NCBI GenBank assembly: GCA_007130695.1
Contig: SLRZ01000232.1
Span: 1 to 39,169, forward strand
DNA length: 39,169 nt
Reading direction: 5' to 3'
From: Nitriliruptoraceae bacterium
Lineage (GTDB): Bacteria > Actinomycetota > Nitriliruptoria > Nitriliruptorales > Nitriliruptoraceae
Of this stretch, positions 1 to 8,167 are shown piece after piece. The position numbers were made by a program, and so were the translations under genes. Within the stretch, counting starts at the first letter, position 1. The number at the start of each line of letters is the position of its first letter. Below the pieces are notes generated by a model. The model was given only the letters and a program-made list of their open reading frames with translations, was not told the origin of the DNA and did no database searches.

Positions 1-1377
1 ACGCTGCACATGCATCTGGGCACGCTGTTCGTCTTCGACCCTCCCGCATCGGGGAGCTTCGACTACTCCCGGTTCGTGCAGCTGGTGCGCTCGCGGCTGC
101 ACCTCGTGCCGCGCTACCGGCAGCGCCTGATCGAGCCGCCGCTGGGGCTCGGCAATCCGGTGTGGATCGACGACCATGACTTCGACCTGTCCTTTCATCT
201 GCGCCACGCGTCGCTGCCGCGTCCGGGCACCATGGATCAGCTCACCGACTACGCGACGCGGATCCTGTCGCGCCAGCTCGACCGCGAACGGCCCCTGTGG
301 GAGCTGTACTGCATCGAAGGTCTCGAGGAGGGACGTTTCGCCCTGCTGGCCAAGAGCCACCACGCCCTGATCGACGGGCTCGCGGGGATGGACATCGCCA
401 CGGTGCTCCTCGACCTGTCGCCGGACGGCGGCGACGAACTGCCGGACCCCGAACCCTGGGACCCGGCCCCGGCCCCGTCGCAGGCCGCGCTCGCCGTGGG
501 GACCGCCACGCACCTGGCGGCCACCCCGGGCGCACTGGTCGCCTCGGCACGGCGCGCCGCCAGCGCGCCGTGGGCGGTCGCGCGCCGGGCGGTTGACCTG
601 GGACGGGGCGTGGCCTCGGTGACGCGCGAGAGTGTGGCGCGCCCGCCGCCGAGGTCGATGCTCAACGCCGCCCCCGGGCCACACCGGCGGCTGGTGCTCG
701 AACAGCTGCCGCTGGACGACGTCAAGCGCATCAAGGACACGTTCCGCACGACGGTCAACGACGTCGTCCTCGCCCTCGTGGCGGACGCGACGGGCCGCTA
801 CCTGCGCGGGCGCGGGGTGCGTACCGATGGCCTGTGGCTGCGGGCGATGGTGCCGGTCAGCACCCGGTCGGCGTCGGAGGAGCACGCCCTGGGCAACCGG
901 GTGATCGCCGCCTTCGTGGACCTGCCCATGTTCGAGATGGATCCGGTCGAGCGGTTGCACGTCTGTCACGACGCCATGGCGGAGGTCAAGACCAGCCACC
1001 ACGCGGTCGGTGCCGGCTTCCTGGTCGAGCTCACCGGGTTCGCGCCGCCGACCCTGCACGCGATGGCGGCCCGGGTCGGCGCCCGGGGACGGCTGTTCAA
1101 CTTCCTGGTGACCAACGTCCCCGGTCCGCAGGTGCCCGTCTACTGCCTCGGGTCGCGGCTGCAGGGCGCCTACCCCTTCACGCCGCTGGCCGCGAACCAG
1201 TCCTATTCCGTGGGGCTGATCTCGACCGACGGGCAGCTCAACGTCGGGGTGACGGCCGACTACGCGGCGCTGCCGGACGTGGGGCGGGTCGCCGGGCTGC
1301 TCCGGGCCGGGCTCGAGGAGCTGTGCGAGCACGCCGAGGCGTCCCGCGAGCGTTCGCAGGCCGTCTCGGCCGGGTGA
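1..1377 (+). CDS. WS/DGAT family O-acyltransferase (5' truncated by window)
   Basis: Wax ester synthase/acyl-CoA:diacylglycerol acyltransferase family, which transfers acyl groups from acyl-CoA to alcohols or diacylglycerol for storage lipid. The reading frame is open from base 1, and the first residues (TLHMHLGTLFVF) match the region after the usual family start, so the true start lies upstream of the window. The catalytic motif HHALIDG is at 358-378, in the expected N-terminal third. The second-half signature PGPQ (about 1120-1131) sits in a VTNVPGP context typical of the family. The gene ends at TGA 1375-1377. About 460 residues are present, close to a full protein, so only a few N-terminal residues are missing. 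The acyl substrate cannot be told from sequence. It could act with the acyl-CoA dehydrogenase operon at 8221 in fatty-acid metabolism, but that link is speculative. Confidence 0.9.
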   Translation, partial: TLHMHLGTLFVFDPPASGSFDYSRFVQLVRSRLHLVPRYRQRLIEPPLGLGNPVWIDDHDFDLSFHLRHASLPRPGTMDQLTDYATRILSRQLDRERPLWELYCIEGLEEGRFALLAKSHHALIDGLAGMDIATVLLDLSPDGGDELPDPEPWDPAPAPSQAALAVGTATHLAATPGALVASARRAASAPWAVARRAVDLGRGVASVTRESVARPPPRSMLNAAPGPHRRLVLEQLPLDDVKRIKDTFRTTVNDVVLALVADATGRYLRGRGVRTDGLWLRAMVPVSTRSASEEHALGNRVIAAFVDLPMFEMDPVERLHVCHDAMAEVKTSHHAVGAGFLVELTGFAPPTLHAMAARVGARGRLFNFLVTNVPGPQVPVYCLGSRLQGAYPFTPLAANQSYSVGLISTDGQLNVGVTADYAALPDVGRVAGLLRAGLEELCEHAEASRERSQAVSAG

Positions 1378-1447
1378 GCCCACCGGGACCGGGGGGTGGG
1401 ACGACGAACGAGGCCGGGCCGGTCGAAAGCCAGGAGGAGGAGTGGCG

Positions 1448-1882
1448 GTGGGGGAGCTGGAGCTGCGGGTGCGCCGCCTGGACGAGCGGGCGGTCCTGCC
1501 GGCGTACGCGCACGCCGGCGACGCGGGTCTCGACCTCGCGACCCTCGAGGACCTCTCCCTCGCGCCCGGTGAGCGGACGGCCGCGAGGACCGGTCTGGCC
1601 GTGGCGATCCCCCACGGATGGGTGGGCCTGGTGCATCCGCGTTCCGGGTTGGCGCGACGCCACGGACTGACCGTGGCGAACGCGCCGGGAACGGTCGACG
1701 CGGGCTACCGGGGCGAGGTGCAGGTCCTGCTCGTCAACCTCGGCACCGAGACGGTCGAGCTCGCGGCCGGCGACCGGGTTGCCCAGCTACTGCTCCAACG
1801 CGTGGGGTACGCCCTGGTCGTCGAGGTGGAGGCACTGGACGACACCGCGCGGGGTCAGGGCGGCTTCGGCTCGACCGGCTGA
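1448..1882 (+). CDS. dut: dUTP diphosphatase (dUTPase)
   Basis: Hydrolyses dUTP to dUMP and diphosphate, keeping uracil out of DNA and supplying dUMP for dTMP synthesis. About 144 residues, the normal length for the homotrimeric family. The conserved motifs appear in order: AGDAGLDL (motif 1), HPRSGLARRHGL (motif 2, with the P-R-S-G-L phosphate-binding stretch), GTVDAGYRGEV (motif 3, with the catalytic Asp and the uracil-stacking Tyr), GDRVAQLLLQ (motif 4) and a C-terminal RGQGGFGSTG (motif 5, the flexible P-loop-like arm). Two GTG starts are possible. GTG 1442 lies too close to the AGGAGGAGG Shine-Dalgarno at 1432-1440, whereas GTG 1448 has a normal 7 bp spacing and was chosen. It stands 70 bp after the acyltransferase gene. 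Confidence 0.95.
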   Translation: MGELELRVRRLDERAVLPAYAHAGDAGLDLATLEDLSLAPGERTAARTGLAVAIPHGWVGLVHPRSGLARRHGLTVANAPGTVDAGYRGEVQVLLVNLGTETVELAAGDRVAQLLLQRVGYALVVEVEALDDTARGQGGFGSTG

Positions 1883-1936
1883 CGGGGTCTCGGCAGCGTG
1901 CCGGCTCCCGGGAACCCGCCCCACGCCCGTCGTGGT

Positions 1937-1965
1937 TTGCCCGGGGTGGGGCGACGGGTTACCTT
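1937..1965 (+). promoter_or_regulatory. Promoter of tRNA-Gly
   Basis: A TTGCCC -35 element at 1937-1942 and a TACCTT -10 element at 1960-1965 are separated by exactly 17 bp. Transcription would start near 1972, just before the mature tRNA 5' end at 1980. Identification is by consensus and position only. Confidence 0.55.
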
Positions 1966-1979
1966 TCGCGACTGCACGC

Positions 1980-2056
1980 GCGGATGTAGCTCAGTTGGCT
2001 AGAGCGCCACCTTGCCAAGGTGGAGGTCGCGAGTTCGAATCTCGTCATCCGCTCCA
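1980..2056 (+). tRNA. tRNA-Gly (anticodon GCC)
   Basis: A full cloverleaf can be folded. The acceptor GCGGATG pairs with CATCCGC over 7 bp. The anticodon stem CCACC/GGTGG encloses the loop TTGCCAA with anticodon GCC. The T-arm GCGAG/CTCGT encloses TTCGAAT. The discriminator is T and the 3' CCA (2054-2056) is encoded in the DNA. The anticodon reads GGC/GGU glycine codons, which are heavily used in this GC-rich genome. Confidence 0.97.
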
Positions 2057-2060
2057 CCGC

Positions 2061-2094
2061 AAATCCCGGCCAGAGCGCCGGGATTTGGTGTTTT
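2061..2094 (+). terminator. Rho-independent terminator after tRNA-Gly
   Basis: A perfect 10 bp stem (AAATCCCGGC at 2061-2070 with GCCGGGATTT at 2077-2086) closes the 6-nt loop CAGAGC. It is followed by GGTGTTTT, and it starts 5 bp after the tRNA CCA. The minus-strand side has no T run, so it probably serves only the tRNA. Confidence 0.85.
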
Positions 2095-2150
2095 CCGGGG
2101 CGCTGACCGCCGGCCAGGGCGCCTGCGGGCGGCGACGCACTCGCCGGCCG

Positions 2151-4178
2151 TCAGCTCGGCGTCCCGGTGGCTTCGCCGGCCGACGGGTCCGTCGGCGGGA
2201 TCCGGTCGGCCCCCCAGCTGCGGTGCACGAGCTCGACGACGCGCCCCACCTCGTCGGGCTCCACCAGGGACGGCTCCCCCTCCTCGAGGGGGTTGAAGTG
2301 GAAGATGTAGATCCGCGAGGCGAGCTGCTCGAACGGCAGTGAGGACTCGCCGAAGCGCTCGCCGCGCTCGGCGGTGCTGACCAGGGCCCCGTCGCCCCAG
2401 TCCTGGCCGCCGTCGTTGTTGGGGTTGAAGAAGTAGAAGCGCATCACTCCCTCGGGGTCGCGGGCGACCCGCAGCAGGGTGATGGCGTGCCAACCGACGA
2501 AGCGCGCTGCGGTGTCGGTCGCCGCCACCCCGGCGGGCTGGGGGTAGATCAGGGGCTGGTCGCCGTTGTAGGCGGGGTGGTAGGTCGCGTAGAAGTCGCG
2601 GACGAAGCCCTCGAGGTCGGTCAGCTTCCCGGTGGCGACGTCGACGGCGATGCGGAAGCCGCGCCAGGCCCACCACCCGTGGAACTCGGGGTTGACCCAC
2701 CGGTGGGGGTCGCCCTCGCGACCGATGCAGCGCCGTCCCATCTCCGCGTAGATCCGGTCGAGGTGGGGGACCGTCACCAGCGACACCGGGTCGAGGTCGA
2801 TGGGGGTGCTCGTCGCCACGCCCGAGGTGATGTCCGCCGAGGAGATGGGCTCGCCCTCGAAGTGCACGACCACCTCGTCGTCGCGGGCGGCCCCGGCGAG
2901 GACGTCGAGGAGGTAGTCCGGGTCGTTGTGCGCCCACATCGACAGCGCCCGGGCCGACTGGCAGGTCGGGTTGTTGCCCTGGCCCACGCCGAGCGGCTGG
3001 CCGAGCATGCTCAGCACGCCCGACAGCAGCCAGGCGCGGGGGGAGGGGGTGTCGCCGAACGCGGCGAGCAGGCGCTCCTCGGCGGCGGGCGCCAACGGGA
3101 GGCGCAGCTGGCGCCACAGGGCCGGGGCGATCGCCGGCTGGTGCAGCACCCCGCGCTCGAGCAGCAGGGCCAGCCCGTAGACCGCCTGGGCGGTGGGCGG
3201 GTGGACGGCCTCCGCGATGAGCCGGTGGACGAGTTCGCGGTTGCGCAGCAGGCTGTCGCGGCCCGTGATGGTCAGGCCCAGTGCCTCGGAGAGCAGGTGG
3301 TCGTCGTGGGCGAGCATCTCGTCGACGAGCACGGCGTGGTAGGGGGAGACCAGGCCCGTGTCGTGCATCGCGCGGGCGAAGCCCGACGCCTCCACCTGCA
3401 GGCCGGTGCGGTCGAGGGAGGCGAGCCGTTCGCGGTAGACGTCGGTGCCGGGATCCTCGCGGCACCCCTGGGTGGTGCCGTAGAGGGCCGAGATCAGACG
3501 GTCGGCGCCGCTGCCGCTGCCGAGGTCGATCTCCGGGTCGTCGCGGTAGACGGCGATCTGGGTGATCATGCGTTTGACGGCGTCGACCTGGATCGGGCGC
3601 TGCAGCAGGATGCGCCAGATCTCCTCGACGAGCTGTCCGAGCACGTGCTCGTAGCCGATGCGGTCGGCGACGTGGCGCAACACCGTGCGGCTCACGGTCG
3701 CCAGCCGGCCCTGCCGCTCCCGTTCGGCCTCGTTCGGGCCGCCGAACAGCAGCGTGAGGTTGAGCGCGAGCACCTCGGTGAGATGGCGCCGCGCACGGTC
3801 GGCCGTCAGGGACGGGTGTTGGAGCTCGCCCGTGGAGACCGCCACCAGGCGCAGCTCGCTCATGACCTCGAGCAGCACCGCGTCGGCGTCCCCGCCGGTC
3901 AACGTGTTGGGGCTCAGGGCCGGGTCCAGCAGCTCCGGGTGTTCCCAGTCGGTCCCGATGAACAGGCCCGAGTGCTCCAGCGCCGCCGCCCGTCGCTCGA
4001 GGGCCGCGGGCCCGTCGTCGAGGAGGAGCACCCGCTTCGCGGTGTCGAGCACCGGGCGGACCTTGCCGGGCTTGGCGAAGGCCGGGGCCTCGGCCAGCCG
4101 TTCGAGGGCGTGGTCGAGCCGGCCGGTGAGCCGTTGGAGGTCGGCGGACTCGCCGCTGACGTCGTCGGAGTTGTGCAC
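2151..4178 (-). CDS. Uncharacterised protein with papain-like Gln-Cys-His-Asn signature
   Basis: A 675-residue cytosolic protein without a signal peptide or membrane segment. I do not recognise a named family. The N-terminal half (1-390) is mostly helical-looking and charged. The second half carries, in papain order, GQGNNPTCQSAR (Gln400, Cys406), VGWHAITLLRV (His564) and FFNPNNDGGQDWGDG (Asn585 followed by W-G-x-G). Gln400 lies six residues before Cys406, matching the papain oxyanion Gln19/Cys25 spacing, and the Asn segment recalls papain's NSWG. This suggests a cysteine peptidase, amidase or transpeptidase fold, by inference. The ATG at 4178 follows the upstream ATP-grasp gene by 40 bp on the same strand, so the two are probably co-transcribed and functionally linked. 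A transglutaminase-type fold is an alternative. Confidence 0.8.
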   Translation of the reverse strand: MHNSDDVSGESADLQRLTGRLDHALERLAEAPAFAKPGKVRPVLDTAKRVLLLDDGPAALERRAAALEHSGLFIGTDWEHPELLDPALSPNTLTGGDADAVLLEVMSELRLVAVSTGELQHPSLTADRARRHLTEVLALNLTLLFGGPNEAERERQGRLATVSRTVLRHVADRIGYEHVLGQLVEEIWRILLQRPIQVDAVKRMITQIAVYRDDPEIDLGSGSGADRLISALYGTTQGCREDPGTDVYRERLASLDRTGLQVEASGFARAMHDTGLVSPYHAVLVDEMLAHDDHLLSEALGLTITGRDSLLRNRELVHRLIAEAVHPPTAQAVYGLALLLERGVLHQPAIAPALWRQLRLPLAPAAEERLLAAFGDTPSPRAWLLSGVLSMLGQPLGVGQGNNPTCQSARALSMWAHNDPDYLLDVLAGAARDDEVVVHFEGEPISSADITSGVATSTPIDLDPVSLVTVPHLDRIYAEMGRRCIGREGDPHRWVNPEFHGWWAWRGFRIAVDVATGKLTDLEGFVRDFYATYHPAYNGDQPLIYPQPAGVAATDTAARFVGWHAITLLRVARDPEGVMRFYFFNPNNDGGQDWGDGALVSTAERGERFGESSLPFEQLASRIYIFHFNPLEEGEPSLVEPDEVGRVVELVHRSWGADRIPPTDPSAGEATGTPS

Positions 4179-4218
4179 GTCGGTCCTTGCCTGGCACGTG
4201 GACGGTGGGGGGAGCCCC

Positions 4219-5460
4219 TCACACGTAGAAGTCGAGCTCCTCCTGGCGCGCCAGCAGGTCTCGCAGGGTGTGGGGATCCTCCCCGAAGAAGTACACCAGG
4301 CCCCAGTGGGTGCCGAAGGCGGTGCGTTTGGTGACCGTCTCCTCCATCGGCGCGGTCAGCTCGTGGGTCTCGAAGTAGGGGTGGTCCTCGGTCTCCTCGG
4401 GGAGTTCGAGGCGACTGACCACACGGCGCCGCGGATACACACCGAAGCAGCCCGCGTGGCCCTTGGCGTCGACGACCTCGGTGGGGAAGAAGGACTCGAT
4501 CTCCTCCTCGGTCGTGTGCGGGTCGAAGGCCATGATCATGCCCTGGTAGGCGTTGAACCCGTAGCAGCGCTCGAGCAGTTCGAAGACCTTGAAGCCGGGC
4601 GGCCGGTAGGCGACCTCACCGAAGTACATGGTGCCGTCGCTGGTGACGAAGTACTCGGGGTGGATGAAGCCGAACTCGATGTCGAAGGCCTTGATCAGCT
4701 TCTCGATCTCGGCGGTGATCTTGTCCCGGTAGTGCTCGAGTTCCGGGGTCGCCGGCACGAACACCGAGTAGCCCAGCGTCACGTACTCGGAGATGTTGAG
4801 GAAACGGATCTTGCCGTCGTGGATCCAGGCCTCGACGGCGAACTCCCACCCGTCGAGGTGGGATTCCATCAGCACCGGGAACTCGTCGTCCGGGATCAGG
4901 TCGACCTCGTCGGGGGTTCGGATCACGCGGTGGCCGAGACACCCGGCCTGGTCGAAGGCCTTGAGGTGGATGGGGTCGTTGGGGTCACCGTCGAGCTTGA
5001 GTAGCGTCTGGTTCACCCGCTTGAGGAAGCGGATCACGTCGTCGCGGTCGTGGGCCTCCTCGAAGATGCCGACCCGGATACCGCCGAGCTGGGCCCGGCG
5101 CTTCATCAGGGCCTTGTCGCGCAGCAGCATCGCCTGGCCGAACAGGCGGGGCTTGTCCATCAGCACCGAGTTGATCGCCCCCGCCCACTCCACGGTCTCC
5201 TCGAACAGCGGGATCGCGACGTCGACCCCCATGTCCTTCAGGGTGGTCGCGATCTCGAAGGAGCGGTCGTTGAGTCGCTCGAAGTTCCACGGCAGGTAGG
5301 GGATGTCGTGCTGCTCGCAGTACTCCTCGGCCCACTCGGGGGCCACCACCACGTAGCGTCGGTCGAAGGTCGCCGCCGCCTCGACGGCGTTGAGGCTCCA
5401 CCCGAGCAGGGCGACATAGCCCTTGTCGGGGTCGAACGATTGGTCGGACGCGGCGGCCAT
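4219..5460 (-). CDS. ATP-grasp superfamily carboxylate-amine/thiol ligase
   Basis: A 413-residue protein with an ATP-grasp layout. An N-terminal Rossmann-like pre-domain (about 15-100, GYVALLGWS start) comes first. A central lobe follows with basic residues (LLRDKALMKRR near 112-122, TLLKLDG near 152). Then come a typical acidic-hydrophobic stretch (FPVLMESHLDGWEFAVEAWI, about 194-213) and the metal-binding strand FGFIHPEYFVTSDGTMYFGE (263-282) followed by VAYRPPGF. The family forms amide or thioester bonds via acyl-phosphates, using ATP and Mg. Substrate unknown. ATG 5460 was chosen over GTG 5469 because GGAAAG lies 10 bp upstream of it and abuts the GTG. It is the first gene of a probable two-gene operon with the papain-like protein. 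A peptide or amide ligase paired with a hydrolase is an attractive but untested idea. Confidence 0.85.
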   Translation of the reverse strand: MAAASDQSFDPDKGYVALLGWSLNAVEAAATFDRRYVVVAPEWAEEYCEQHDIPYLPWNFERLNDRSFEIATTLKDMGVDVAIPLFEETVEWAGAINSVLMDKPRLFGQAMLLRDKALMKRRAQLGGIRVGIFEEAHDRDDVIRFLKRVNQTLLKLDGDPNDPIHLKAFDQAGCLGHRVIRTPDEVDLIPDDEFPVLMESHLDGWEFAVEAWIHDGKIRFLNISEYVTLGYSVFVPATPELEHYRDKITAEIEKLIKAFDIEFGFIHPEYFVTSDGTMYFGEVAYRPPGFKVFELLERCYGFNAYQGMIMAFDPHTTEEEIESFFPTEVVDAKGHAGCFGVYPRRRVVSRLELPEETEDHPYFETHELTAPMEETVTKRTAFGTHWGLVYFFGEDPHTLRDLLARQEELDFYV

Positions 5461-5671
5461 GGAGCGCACTCTTTCCGTCGAACGCGGGCGGTGGGAACCC
5501 GTCTCACACTACTGACGTGGTCGGGGCCCCGAGTGGCCACCCCGTCCGATCGGCCGGCCCCGACCGGGGTCACTCCCCGGGCCCGTCGAGACGCCCGCGG
5601 ACTCGGTTTGACCTGGGCCAGCAGGTGTCGGCGATGAGAGGCTGGCGACCACCTGGGGACGCCGGGGCCGG

Positions 5672-6406
5672 TCACCGCAGGTGGATGCCGCCGTCGGCGA
5701 CGATCACCTCGCCGGTGACGTAGGAGGAGGTCACCAGGCCGAAGCACACCTCGGCGATCTGCTCCGGTGTGCCCACCTGCTGCAGGGGGGCCCGCTGTTC
5801 CACCGCCCGATGCAGGTCCTGCCAGTCCTCCGTCCACGGGGTGGCGATGAGGCCGGGCGCGATGGCGTTGACGCGCACCTGCGGGCCCAGCACGTTTGCG
5901 AGCAGGCGGGTGAGATGGTTCAGGGCGGCCTTCGAGGTCGCGTAGGGGATCGAGCTGCCCGTGGGACGCACCCCCGCCAGGGACGAGATGTTGACGACCT
6001 GCCCGCCGTCGCCATCCTGGAGGTGGGGCGCCGCCGCCTGGGTGACGTTCCAGGGACCGACGACGTTCACGTCGAGGGTGTGGCGGAACAACTCCGCGTC
6101 GACCGCGTCGAGGTCGCTGTGCGGGATGCGCTGGGTGGTCCCGGCGTTGTTGACGACGATGTCGAGCCGGTCCCAGGCCTCGGTGGCCCGGGCCACGAGC
6201 GAGCGCGCCGCCTGTGGGTCGGCCACATCGCCCTGGACGTAGATCGCCGACGGCAGGGAGGCCGAGAAGGCCTCGCCCTCCTCCACCGAACGCACCGAGT
6301 TGATCACCAGGTGGGCGCCCTCGTCGGCGAGCCGTCGGGCGATCGCCCGTCCGATCCCGCTGGTGGAGCCGGTGACCAGCGCGACCTGGTCCGTCAGTGC
6401 CGCCAT
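5672..6406 (-). CDS. Short-chain dehydrogenase/reductase (SDR)
   Basis: A classical SDR of 244 residues, the family's normal size, using NAD(P)H to oxidise alcohols or reduce ketones. Visible motifs are the dinucleotide-binding TGSTSGIG near residues 11-18, GDVADP (adenine-ring contact), NNAG, the catalytic Ser in NISSLAGV, Tyr-x-x-x-Lys as YATSK, and the C-terminal VTGEVIVADGGIHLR typical of FabG-like members. The start was set at ATG 6406, which begins MAALTDQVALVTG; GAGGACGAG just upstream can serve as ribosome binding site. An open frame continues further upstream but loses SDR character. Substrate not determinable. It is transcribed away from the alkB-like gene, with about 100 bp between them. 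Confidence 0.9.
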   Translation of the reverse strand: MAALTDQVALVTGSTSGIGRAIARRLADEGAHLVINSVRSVEEGEAFSASLPSAIYVQGDVADPQAARSLVARATEAWDRLDIVVNNAGTTQRIPHSDLDAVDAELFRHTLDVNVVGPWNVTQAAAPHLQDGDGGQVVNISSLAGVRPTGSSIPYATSKAALNHLTRLLANVLGPQVRVNAIAPGLIATPWTEDWQDLHRAVEQRAPLQQVGTPEQIAEVCFGLVTSSYVTGEVIVADGGIHLR

Positions 6407-6479
6407 CGTCTCGTCCTCGTCGCTCGGGGGTCCCGACCGTAGTCGCGGGACCCCGGACGGTGCGGGGAGTCCCGCAAGG

Positions 6480-6499
6480 GAACAGACGTTCGATACACT
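6480..6499 (+). promoter_or_regulatory. LexA (SOS) box abutting a leaderless -10 promoter
   Basis: GAAC-AGAC-GTTC at 6480-6491, followed by GA, matches the GAAC-N4-GTTC core of Gram-positive/actinobacterial LexA boxes; the right half is GTTCGA in full. The -10 hexamer TACACT at 6494-6499 begins two bases later, and the ATG of the alkB-like gene is at 6506, about where transcription should start. LexA bound here would block the promoter, giving DNA-damage induction. Confidence 0.65.
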
Positions 6500-6505
6500 C
6501 GTGGT

Positions 6506-7141
6506 ATGGACACGATGCGCTGGCAGGCGTCGCTGCTGGACGGCCCCGCGATGGGGACAGCGGTGGCGTGGCCGCCCTCGCCGGCGGCCCTGTGCCGGGA
6601 GCACCTCGGCGACGGCGCCTGGGTCGACCACGCTCCGCGCTGGCTGCCCGGGGCGGACGAGTGGTTCGACCGGGTCGTGCACGCGATGGAGTGGCGGCAG
6701 CGTCGGGAACGCCTCCACGGACAGGAGTTCGACCAGCCACGCCTGACCGACCACCGGCACGTCGACGACCTCGCTGGCGGGCTCACGCCGTTACGTGAGG
6801 TGGCGGACGTCCTCTCGCATCACTACGGCGTCCGCTTCGAGCGGCTCGGATCGAACCTGTACCGCGACGGTCGGGACTCGGTGGCCTGGCACGGGGACCG
6901 GATCGCCCGCGACCGGGATGTGGCGGTGATCGCGATTCTCTCGCTCGGCGAGCCACGCCGGTTCCGGCTCCGCCCGCGTGACGGCGGCAGTGGACGGGGC
7001 TTCGACCTCGGGCACGGTGACCTGCTCGTGATGGGGGGGACCTGCCAGCGCACGTGGCGCCACGCGGTGCCGAAGGTGGTCCGGGCCGGCCCCCGCATCA
7101 GCCTGACCTTCCGCCACGCCTACCCGCCGGCGACCCCCTGA
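6506..7141 (+). CDS. AlkB-like 2-oxoglutarate/Fe(II) dioxygenase
   Basis: A 211-residue protein of the AlkB family, which oxidatively removes alkyl groups from damaged bases using 2-oxoglutarate, O2 and Fe(II). The iron triad is visible: His129 and Asp131 in SVAWHGD, and His186 in RTWRHAVPK. The 2-oxoglutarate-binding Arg198 lies in GPRISLTFR. NLYRDGRDSVAWHGD is the characteristic N-x-Y...W-H-x-D segment of AlkB/ABH2-ABH3-like proteins. ATG 6506 lies 6 bp after a TACACT -10, so the mRNA is probably leaderless, which also explains the lack of a Shine-Dalgarno. A LexA box next to the -10 points to SOS control, which suits DNA repair. The gene stands alone, divergent from the SDR gene and convergent with the methyltransferase gene. 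Confidence 0.92.
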   Translation: MDTMRWQASLLDGPAMGTAVAWPPSPAALCREHLGDGAWVDHAPRWLPGADEWFDRVVHAMEWRQRRERLHGQEFDQPRLTDHRHVDDLAGGLTPLREVADVLSHHYGVRFERLGSNLYRDGRDSVAWHGDRIARDRDVAVIAILSLGEPRRFRLRPRDGGSGRGFDLGHGDLLVMGGTCQRTWRHAVPKVVRAGPRISLTFRHAYPPATP

Positions 7142-7160
7142 ACGCCACGCGGTGCGCCGC

Positions 7161-8099
7161 TCACCCTGGCCCGGGACCGTCCGCCTCGCCGTCGTGTCCC
7201 GCCCGGGGACGGCCGACCGCCGTGGCGAGCGCGGCCACGTCCGCCGGGGCGGTGCCGCAGCAGCCGCCGACCAGTCGTGCCCCCGCCGACAGCCAGGGGC
7301 GGGGATCGACCGGCGTGCGCACCGGCCGCCAGACCTGGCCCACCGGGTCCCAGCGCGCGCCGGCGTTCGGCTTGGCGAGCAGGGGAACGCCCAGGGGGGC
7401 CAGGTGCTCCAACGCCGGTACGACCAGTTCGTCGGGCACGCAGTTGACCCCGACCGCGACGATCTCGTCCACCGCGGCGGCGGGGCCCAGCGCCTCGAGC
7501 AGCGGCTCGCCCACCGGCGTCCGGGTGCCGTCGCCGGCCACGGTCACCGACACCCAGGCGTGCCGCCCCGCATCCGCCAGCAGGTCCGCGATCACCTGCA
7601 CCTCCTCGCCCCCCGGGACCGTCTCGACGGCCAGCAGGTCGGCGCCCGCGTCGACGAGGCCCTCGACGCGGGGAGCGTGGAAATCCCGCAGTGCCCCGCG
7701 TCCGATGTCGTAGCGGCCGGTGTACTCCGAGCCGTCCGCCAGTGCGGCGCCGTAGGGCCCGAGCGAGCCCGCGACCAGGGGCCGTGGGTGGGCGTCGCGC
7801 CCGGCCTCGCGGGCCAGTGCCACGGCACGGGCGAAGAGCGTCGGGGCCAACGAGGGATCGAGGCCGGCCGCCTGCAGGCCGCGCCGCGAGAGCTGGTAGC
7901 TGGCCGTCAGCAGGACCTCGGCGCCCGCACCGGCGAACGCGGCGTGCGCGTCGCGGACGAGGTCCGGTGCCTCCAGCAGCGCCCGCGCGGACCACAGCGG
8001 CCCCGGCAACGGCAGGCCGGCGGCCTCCAGGGACGTCGCCAGACCCCCGTCGAGGACGAGGGTCTCTCCGGCGTCGAGTCGCGCGTGCAGCAGTCCCAT
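7161..8099 (-). CDS. mmuM: Homocysteine S-methyltransferase
   Basis: A 312-residue cobalamin-independent homocysteine S-methyltransferase (Pfam S-methyl_trans), which makes methionine from homocysteine and a methyl donor such as S-methylmethionine. The N-terminus LVLDGGLATSLEAAG is the family's typical opening (DGG/A-ATxLE). The zinc ligands are the Cys of VGVNCVPDEL and the pair in GARLVGGCCGTAP near the C-terminus. ASYQ and SLGPYGAAL are further family hallmarks. The start at ATG 8099 (MGLLHARLDAGETLVLDGG) gives the normal length. The methyl donor cannot be read from sequence, so the symbol is by family. Its 5' end faces the acyl-CoA dehydrogenase operon across a 121 bp gap that contains that operon's promoter and operator. 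Confidence 0.92.
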   Translation of the reverse strand: MGLLHARLDAGETLVLDGGLATSLEAAGLPLPGPLWSARALLEAPDLVRDAHAAFAGAGAEVLLTASYQLSRRGLQAAGLDPSLAPTLFARAVALAREAGRDAHPRPLVAGSLGPYGAALADGSEYTGRYDIGRGALRDFHAPRVEGLVDAGADLLAVETVPGGEEVQVIADLLADAGRHAWVSVTVAGDGTRTPVGEPLLEALGPAAAVDEIVAVGVNCVPDELVVPALEHLAPLGVPLLAKPNAGARWDPVGQVWRPVRTPVDPRPWLSAGARLVGGCCGTAPADVAALATAVGRPRAGHDGEADGPGPG

Positions 8100-8167
8100 C
8101 GGGGTTCGATGGTACGCCGGCCGGAAATTCGGGCCCACGGATTCGTGCAACCCCGACCGGGGCCACC

